Of a DNA stretch of 10,407 bases, positions 6,283 to 10,407 are shown in pieces. The position numbers and the translations under genes were made by a program. Under the pieces are notes generated by a model. That model saw only the letters and a list, made by a program, of their open reading frames with translations. It ran no database searches and had not been told where the DNA came from. The DNA lies in the NCBI GenBank assembly GCA_017559045.1, contig JAFYTB010000171.1, positions 1 to 10,407 on the forward strand, read 5' to 3'. Source of the stretch: Eggerthellaceae bacterium (GTDB lineage Bacteria > Actinomycetota > Coriobacteriia > Coriobacteriales > Eggerthellaceae). Within the stretch, counting starts at the first letter, position 1. Each line of letters starts with the position of its first letter.

Positions 6283-7224
6283 TTAAGACCTGCGATGCTT
6301 TGCTTCCTGAGCCATCTGTTCGATGCGTCGTACGCGATGATAGACAGCCGACTTCGACAGGGGCGGATTCGCATGCTCGCCAAGCTCTTTGAGCGATGCG
6401 TCGGGATACGTTACGCGAAGACGAATGAAATCCTGCAACGCCGGCGGCAAGTTCTCCATACCGTAATGCTCCAGAACAAGCTTGATTGAGAACAGCTGAT
6501 CAACGGCGGCATTCGATGCCTTCTGCCTGTTGGCAACCTCCGCATTGACCATGCGGTTCACGTCGTTGCGAACGCTCTTCACAACGCGCTCCTGCTCCAT
6601 ACGCAGCGCCGACTGGTGTCCGCCGGCAAAAGCAAGGAACTCAAGGATCGAGTTGCCGCTCTTCAGGTACACCATGTACGAGCTGCGTCGCTGCATGATG
6701 CGCGCATTGATACCGCGCTCATACAAAAGCTCGGACAGGCCCTCAGCCAAGGGCTGAGATTCCACCGTGATCTCAAAATGGAAATCGCTCTTCGGATTTG
6801 AGACGAAGCCGCTTCCCAAGAACGCACCACGCAGATACGCGGCGGCGCAGCACTTCTTGCGCACGAGGTCAGGCGCAATGCCCATCTCCAAACCACCGTC
6901 GGCAGACAGGATGCCCAGATCAGACAAAGCCTCAGCGAGACCAGGCTGCGCAGGAACCTCAATTAAATAATTCGGCGTTTTATGCAGAACGCTACGACGA
7001 ACCGTAAGCTCCGTTTTGAGGTTGTACAAGGTATGAAGAAGACGGATGATCAGGCGCGCTACAGGAGGAACATCGGTTGCAACCTCCATGCGATAACGAC
7101 CAGGACCACTGACGAACAGAGTACCCTCGATGCGCACCAATGCCGACAAAGTTGCCTTCTCGCAATGCGAGCATTCAGGCAAAACGCGAGTCAACTCATC
7201 CTTTACTTCTGCCGTGAACGACAT
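6283..7224 (-). CDS. whiA: DNA-binding protein WhiA
   Basis: WhiA (313 residues) is a DNA-binding regulator known for controlling sporulation septation in Streptomyces and cell division or chromosome segregation in Bacillus. The N-terminal half is a degenerate LAGLIDADG homing-endonuclease fold; YLRGAFLGSGFVSNP (130-144) marks the second motif, without the acidic residue needed for cleavage. The conserved NRMVNAEVANRQK (223-235) leads into a C-terminal helix-turn-helix (about 275-301, with SLKELGEH and SKSAVYHRVRR). The first 22 bases overlap the end of yvcK, with AGGAG (7239-7235) inside yvcK, so translation is probably coupled. It is the last gene of the uvrC-rapZ-yvcK-whiA block. Coriobacteria are not known to sporulate, so a division or growth role is more likely. 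Confidence 0.96.
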   Translation of the reverse strand: MSFTAEVKDELTRVLPECSHCEKATLSALVRIEGTLFVSGPGRYRMEVATDVPPVARLIIRLLHTLYNLKTELTVRRSVLHKTPNYLIEVPAQPGLAEALSDLGILSADGGLEMGIAPDLVRKKCCAAAYLRGAFLGSGFVSNPKSDFHFEITVESQPLAEGLSELLYERGINARIMQRRSSYMVYLKSGNSILEFLAFAGGHQSALRMEQERVVKSVRNDVNRMVNAEVANRQKASNAAVDQLFSIKLVLEHYGMENLPPALQDFIRLRVTYPDASLKELGEHANPPLSKSAVYHRVRRIEQMAQEAKHRRS

Positions 7225-8348
7225 AGCTTCACTACTCCTAAAAATGCATCACGCAAAGACTTGGGGGAATGCCAGGTCGGCTGCTCGGCATCCGCAAGGT
7301 CTCGAACTATCACAACGGGCCCGCCCGTCTGTATTGCAGCCATGTCATCATACGTCAAGACGATGGGGCGAACACGCTTGGCATGCAGCAAGCCCTCTTC
7401 GCTTGACGGCACCGCAAACTCATCCGAAGTCGAAAGATCTCGAAGAACATGCTCGGAGGGAGACGCTACGGGTCGAATGGGCTCAGGTGAATGAACGAGA
7501 ACGTAATCGATGAGATGAGCCAAACCGTGCGCCTCAAGGGCATCAAAGTGCTCACGCGCAGTAAGACCCCATGTCTCTCCCTGAACATCGGCAACCGAGC
7601 AGACAAAGAGAACGCTGCCACGCGACTGAGCTATCGCCTCTACGACACCGGGAACCAGCAGGTTCGGGATGATGGAGGTAAACAGAGAGCCAGGGCCGAG
7701 AACGATAAGATCGGCAGACCGAATGGCCTCAAGAGCCGGCTCATAGGGTTCAATAGCTTCCGCCTCCGAAACCAGCTCAACAGTCTCGAGAGCCGTCTTC
7801 GACTTGCATGCCGTTGCCTGACCAACAAGAAGCTCTCCATCCCTCGTGCGAGCGCGCAGGGTTACATGATCGAGCGTCGAAGGATACACATGACCTTGGG
7901 CATCAAGCAAGCGCTCGCAAATCGCAATAGCTTCAGGAAACGAAGCGCAAGCATCTTCGAGAGCAGCGAGCATAAGGTTTCCAAGAGCGTGATCGCGCGC
8001 TACGGCGATACGGCACTTAAAGGCCCTAACAAAGGGGTCGGATTGATTGCGGGCAAACGCGACGAGGCACTTTCGGATATCACCCGGTGCCGTAACGTTC
8101 GCCTCTTCACGGAGGGCGCCCGTGGATCCACCGTCATCAGCCATAGCGACAACAGCGCTCGTCTCAAAGCCAAGCGAGAGAAGCGTGCGGATAGACATCG
8201 GAGCGCCCGTTCCGCCTCCGATAACCACAGCACGCAGCCCCGCTGCAGGCAATGCGGTGGAATCATCCGCTGCACCCAGCTCAAGCTCAAGAGCAGAAAA
8301 AGCGCTCGTAGTCGATGCATCGACCTTGAACGGCTTATCGAATTTCAT
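7203..8348 (-). CDS. yvcK: YvcK/GlmR-type gluconeogenesis factor (CofD-like fold)
   Basis: This 381-residue cytosolic protein belongs to the YvcK family, which has a CofD-like Rossmann fold and binds UDP-sugars. In Bacillus it is needed for growth on gluconeogenic carbon and tunes amino-sugar supply to peptidoglycan. Signatures are VVIGGGTGAP (41-50), ADDGGSTGALR (70-80), PGDIRKCLVA (88-97), RDHALGN (118-124) and a later LGPGSLFTSIIPNLLV. About 35 poorly conserved residues precede the fold. I chose ATG 8348 because it lies 16 bases after the rapZ stop; the upstream ATG at 8411 would overlap rapZ and add 21 unconserved residues. The ribosome binding site is weak (GGCGAG), so coupling to rapZ is plausible. 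Confidence 0.95.
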   Translation of the reverse strand: MKFDKPFKVDASTTSAFSALELELGAADDSTALPAAGLRAVVIGGGTGAPMSIRTLLSLGFETSAVVAMADDGGSTGALREEANVTAPGDIRKCLVAFARNQSDPFVRAFKCRIAVARDHALGNLMLAALEDACASFPEAIAICERLLDAQGHVYPSTLDHVTLRARTRDGELLVGQATACKSKTALETVELVSEAEAIEPYEPALEAIRSADLIVLGPGSLFTSIIPNLLVPGVVEAIAQSRGSVLFVCSVADVQGETWGLTAREHFDALEAHGLAHLIDYVLVHSPEPIRPVASPSEHVLRDLSTSDEFAVPSSEEGLLHAKRVRPIVLTYDDMAAIQTGGPVVIVRDLADAEQPTWHSPKSLRDAFLGVVKLCRSRQK

Positions 8349-8364
8349 CTTGCTCGCCACTTCC

Positions 8365-9276
8365 CTACTTGCCGGGCTTGCCTTCGGCGAGCTTGAGATC
8401 ACGATGAGCAACGCTCACTCGATAGCCCTTCGACTTCAGGTAGTCACCGGTCGACTCCGCGAGAGCGACGCTTCTGTGCTGACCGCCGGTGCATCCGATA
8501 GCGATAGCAAGCTGCTGCTTACCCTCAGACACATAACCAGGCATAACGACATCGAGCAGATCATGCCACTTCTTTTCGAATTCGATCGTTTCGTCACGAA
8601 GCATGACGAAATCGCGCACAGGCTCGTCCAAACCCGTCAGAGGACGCAGAGACGTGTCGTAATAGGGATTGGGAAGGAAACGAACGTCGATAACCAGATC
8701 GGCATCACGAGGCGCCTTGTGCTTGAAACCGAACGAGACGACAGTCACAACAAGTCCCTGGCGCTCATTGCCAACAGCAAAGTACTCGCGCAGCGTAGCA
8801 CGAAGCTTTTGGGGCAGCATATCGGTGGTGTTGATAACGTAATCCGCCTCGTCGCGAAGATCCATCAGCAAGCTGCGCTCGCGCTGAATACCCTGAACGA
8901 TGGTCGTACCCTCGGTGCAAAGAGGATGCTTGCGACGGCTCGACTTATAACGAGAAACGAGCTTTTCATCGTCGGCATCAAGATAGACAACCTTATATCC
9001 AACGCCGCTATCTCTCAGCTTATGCAGCTCTTCGATCAAGCTTCCAAAGTGAGAGCCCATACGAGCATCGCAGACTACGGCAAGTCGCCTAGACGCGCCC
9101 TCCTCGCTTGAGGCATTGTTGAGCTCAACGAGATGCGGGATCAGGCTCGAAGGAAGATTGTCGACGCAGAAGAAACCAAGATCTTCGAAGACGTGCATGG
9201 CCTCAGTGCGACCAGCACCGCTCATTCCAGTTACTATTACGAAATCGGGCATGTTCGAAATCTGCATATCGGACAT
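8365..9276 (-). CDS. rapZ: RapZ/YvcJ nucleotide-binding protein
   Basis: RapZ (303 residues) is a P-loop nucleotide-binding protein. In E. coli it is the RNase adaptor that senses glucosamine-6-phosphate and targets the sRNA GlmZ; in Gram-positives (YvcJ) it is a nucleotidase of less clear role. The Walker A loop is GMSGAGRT (17-24), with Arg where Lys is classical, a variant I recall from actinobacterial members. The family signature SFGFKHKAPRDADLVIDVRFLPNP is present, and the C-terminal domain contains GCTGGQHRSVALAE. ATG 9276 is chosen because AAGGAG (9289-9284) sits 7 bases upstream; a longer frame from 9336 adds 20 residues without conservation. It lies 93 bases after uvrC and 16 before yvcK. 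No glmZ-like RNA is visible, so an sRNA role is unproven here. Confidence 0.95.
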   Translation of the reverse strand: MSDMQISNMPDFVIVTGMSGAGRTEAMHVFEDLGFFCVDNLPSSLIPHLVELNNASSEEGASRRLAVVCDARMGSHFGSLIEELHKLRDSGVGYKVVYLDADDEKLVSRYKSSRRKHPLCTEGTTIVQGIQRERSLLMDLRDEADYVINTTDMLPQKLRATLREYFAVGNERQGLVVTVVSFGFKHKAPRDADLVIDVRFLPNPYYDTSLRPLTGLDEPVRDFVMLRDETIEFEKKWHDLLDVVMPGYVSEGKQQLAIAIGCTGGQHRSVALAESTGDYLKSKGYRVSVAHRDLKLAEGKPGK

Positions 9277-9369
9277 GAGCGAACTCCTTAATGGTCTAAT
9301 AGTCTTTGATCCAATGACTTCGGTCGGAAGACCCACGATCCAACAACCCGTGGTCCAGCAGACTACAGG
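9277..9369 (-). other. uvrC-rapZ spacer with imperfect hairpin
   Basis: This 93-base spacer contains an imperfect stem (GACCCACG at 9330-9337 with CGTGGTC at 9349-9355, one bulged base) and, at 9284-9289, the AAGGAG ribosome binding site of rapZ. No T-run follows the stem on the minus strand, so read-through from uvrC is likely. I cannot identify a convincing separate promoter. Confidence 0.35.
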
Positions 9370-10407
9370 CTAACGATCTTCGTTCTGAGAATTATACTGC
9401 TGCAGCACAAGATGAAGCTCTTCCGCCACTTCACTAGGAAGAATACGCGAAGCCTTAATATCCTCCAACGACGCAAGCTTAAGATTCTTGAACGACTTGA
9501 AATGCTTAAGGATGGCCTTCTTCCTGACGGGGCCCAATCCAACCACATCATCGAGGATAGAGGCGGTCATTCCCTTGCCTCGAAGCTCTCGATGGAAGGT
9601 GATCGCAAAACGATGCGCCTCATCACGAACCTGCTTCACCAAGTAAAGAGAAGACGAGCCACCAGGAAGCACAACCGGACCTTCATCCTGCCACGGAACG
9701 AATAGCTCCTCATCGCGCTTAGCCAAACCGCAGATAGGAATATCGCCAACACCAAGCTCCTCGAAGATCGAAAGGGCCGCGCTCAACTGCGGCTTTCCGC
9801 CGTCGAGAATAATCAAGTCGGGTTTGCTACCAAACCTCTCGTCTTCCATACGCTCGGGCGCATAACGACGACGCAGTACTTCCTGCATCGAGAGAAAGTC
9901 ATTTGCCTCATCGAGCTGAGTTCTGATCTTGAACCTGCGGTATTGGTTCTTATCAGGTTTTCCGTTGGTGAATACAACCATAGAGGCAACGGTGTAGCTG
10001 CCATGTATGGTCGAAATATCGAAGCACTCGATACGCATAGGCGGGTTGTCGAGGGCAAGAGCGCTCTCCAGCTGGAGAAGAGCATCGTTGATGCGATGGT
10101 CATCGTAGTTCGTACGAACCTTGTAGCGCATAAGCGTGTGCTGGGCGTTCGTCTCGGCCATGGCAACAAGCTCGGCCTTCTCGCCTTTGACGGGAGTGCG
10201 GAATCGCACCTTGGCACCGTGCGCGCTTGCGAGCTTATCGGTAAGCCATGCTTCCATAGCCTCCTGATCTTCAGGCGCCTCTCGCAAAATCACCTCATGA
10301 GGAATAGAGGTACTTGCGTCGTAATAACGCATGAGAAAGTTACGAACAAGATCCTCGTCGGGAACATCAAGGCCATGGTTGAGCACGAATTCATTGCTAT
10401 TGATAAT
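9370..10407 (-). CDS. uvrC: UvrC, excinuclease ABC subunit C (3' half, cut by window edge)
   Basis: UvrC makes both incisions around DNA lesions in nucleotide excision repair, working with UvrA and UvrB in the cytosol. The window holds the last 345 residues of a protein usually near 600-650; the frame stays open to base 10407, so the start lies outside. Visible parts are the C-terminal RNase H-like endonuclease domain, with ECFDIS and LIILDGGKPQ carrying catalytic Asp residues and VRDEAHRFAITFHR the conserved Asp/His, and then tandem helix-hairpin-helix motifs (SILDDVVGLGPVRKKAILKH onwards) that bind DNA. The GIY-YIG nuclease is outside the window, and so is most or all of the UvrB-binding segment. 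It is the most upstream visible gene of the minus-strand block ending in whiA. Confidence 0.96.
   Translation of the reverse strand: MINSNEFVLNHGLDVPDEDLVRNFLMRYYDASTSIPHEVILREAPEDQEAMEAWLTDKLASAHGAKVRFRTPVKGEKAELVAMAETNAQHTLMRYKVRTNYDDHRINDALLQLESALALDNPPMRIECFDISTIHGSYTVASMVVFTNGKPDKNQYRRFKIRTQLDEANDFLSMQEVLRRRYAPERMEDERFGSKPDLIILDGGKPQLSAALSIFEELGVGDIPICGLAKRDEELFVPWQDEGPVVLPGGSSSLYLVKQVRDEAHRFAITFHRELRGKGMTASILDDVVGLGPVRKKAILKHFKSFKNLKLASLEDIKASRILPSEVAEELHLVLQQYNSQNEDR

Noticed and set aside
7491..8396. 301-codon plus-strand frame opposite yvcK
   Set aside because: Arg/Ser-rich translation without motifs; the other strand encodes YvcK with all family signatures.
8047..9111. 354-codon plus-strand frame opposite yvcK and rapZ
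   Set aside because: It spans the junction of two well-supported genes in antisense and has no recognisable domain, so it is a composition artefact.
8365..9276. RapZ Walker A with Arg instead of Lys as a sign of inactivation
   Set aside because: As I recall, actinobacterial RapZ proteins commonly carry GAGR at this place, and the rest of the protein is well conserved, so it looks like a lineage trait.
1..10407. tRNA, CRISPR array, insertion sequence or riboswitch
   Set aside because: I looked for cloverleaf-like ends, regularly spaced direct repeats, transposase motifs and long structured leaders and saw none. The hairpins near the left edge do not form a tRNA.

Overview
The window looks like chromosome from an actinomycete-type bacterium, most likely a gut Coriobacteriia member (Collinsella or a relative; an inference, since no rRNA or other taxonomic marker is present). 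The evidence is the GC-rich third codon positions, the conserved block uvrC-rapZ-yvcK-whiA on the minus strand, and a RapZ P-loop with Arg in place of Lys, as I recall from actinobacterial RapZ proteins.

Layout. Positions 1-391 hold no convincing gene. On the minus strand there are three short hairpins, one a perfect terminator-like stem, and an 80-codon reading frame of doubtful status. Positions 392-1567 (minus) are a small prophage relic: head closure protein, HK97-gp10-like protein and tail completion protein, tightly packed, followed by a tiny reading frame. No integrase, terminase, capsid or portal gene is in view. Positions 1568-1832 are the leader of gap plus what may be the decayed tail of another phage gene. 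gap (GAPDH, plus strand, 1833-2849) stands alone and ends in a strong terminator. A LysR-type regulator and an arylamine N-acetyltransferase follow on the minus strand as a probable two-gene operon (nat-lysR). They are divergent from a 12-TM MFS transporter (plus strand) across a 172-bp promoter region. After a shared hairpin comes the minus-strand block whiA, yvcK, rapZ and the 3' half of uvrC, which runs off the right edge.

How the genes work together. RapZ, YvcK and WhiA form the conserved actinobacterial/firmicute cluster tied to amino-sugar and central carbon control and to cell division or development. In many actinobacteria gap-pgk-tpiA follows whiA in the same direction. Here gap is close by but inverted, without pgk in the window, and separated from whiA by the lysR/nat/MFS accessory module. 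That module could couple acetylation of an amine to transport, but the substrate cannot be read from the sequence.

I found no clear undescribed defence, mobile or RNA system. The most open items are the structured left edge, the rearrangement around gap, and the atypical coenzyme-pocket residues of GAPDH.
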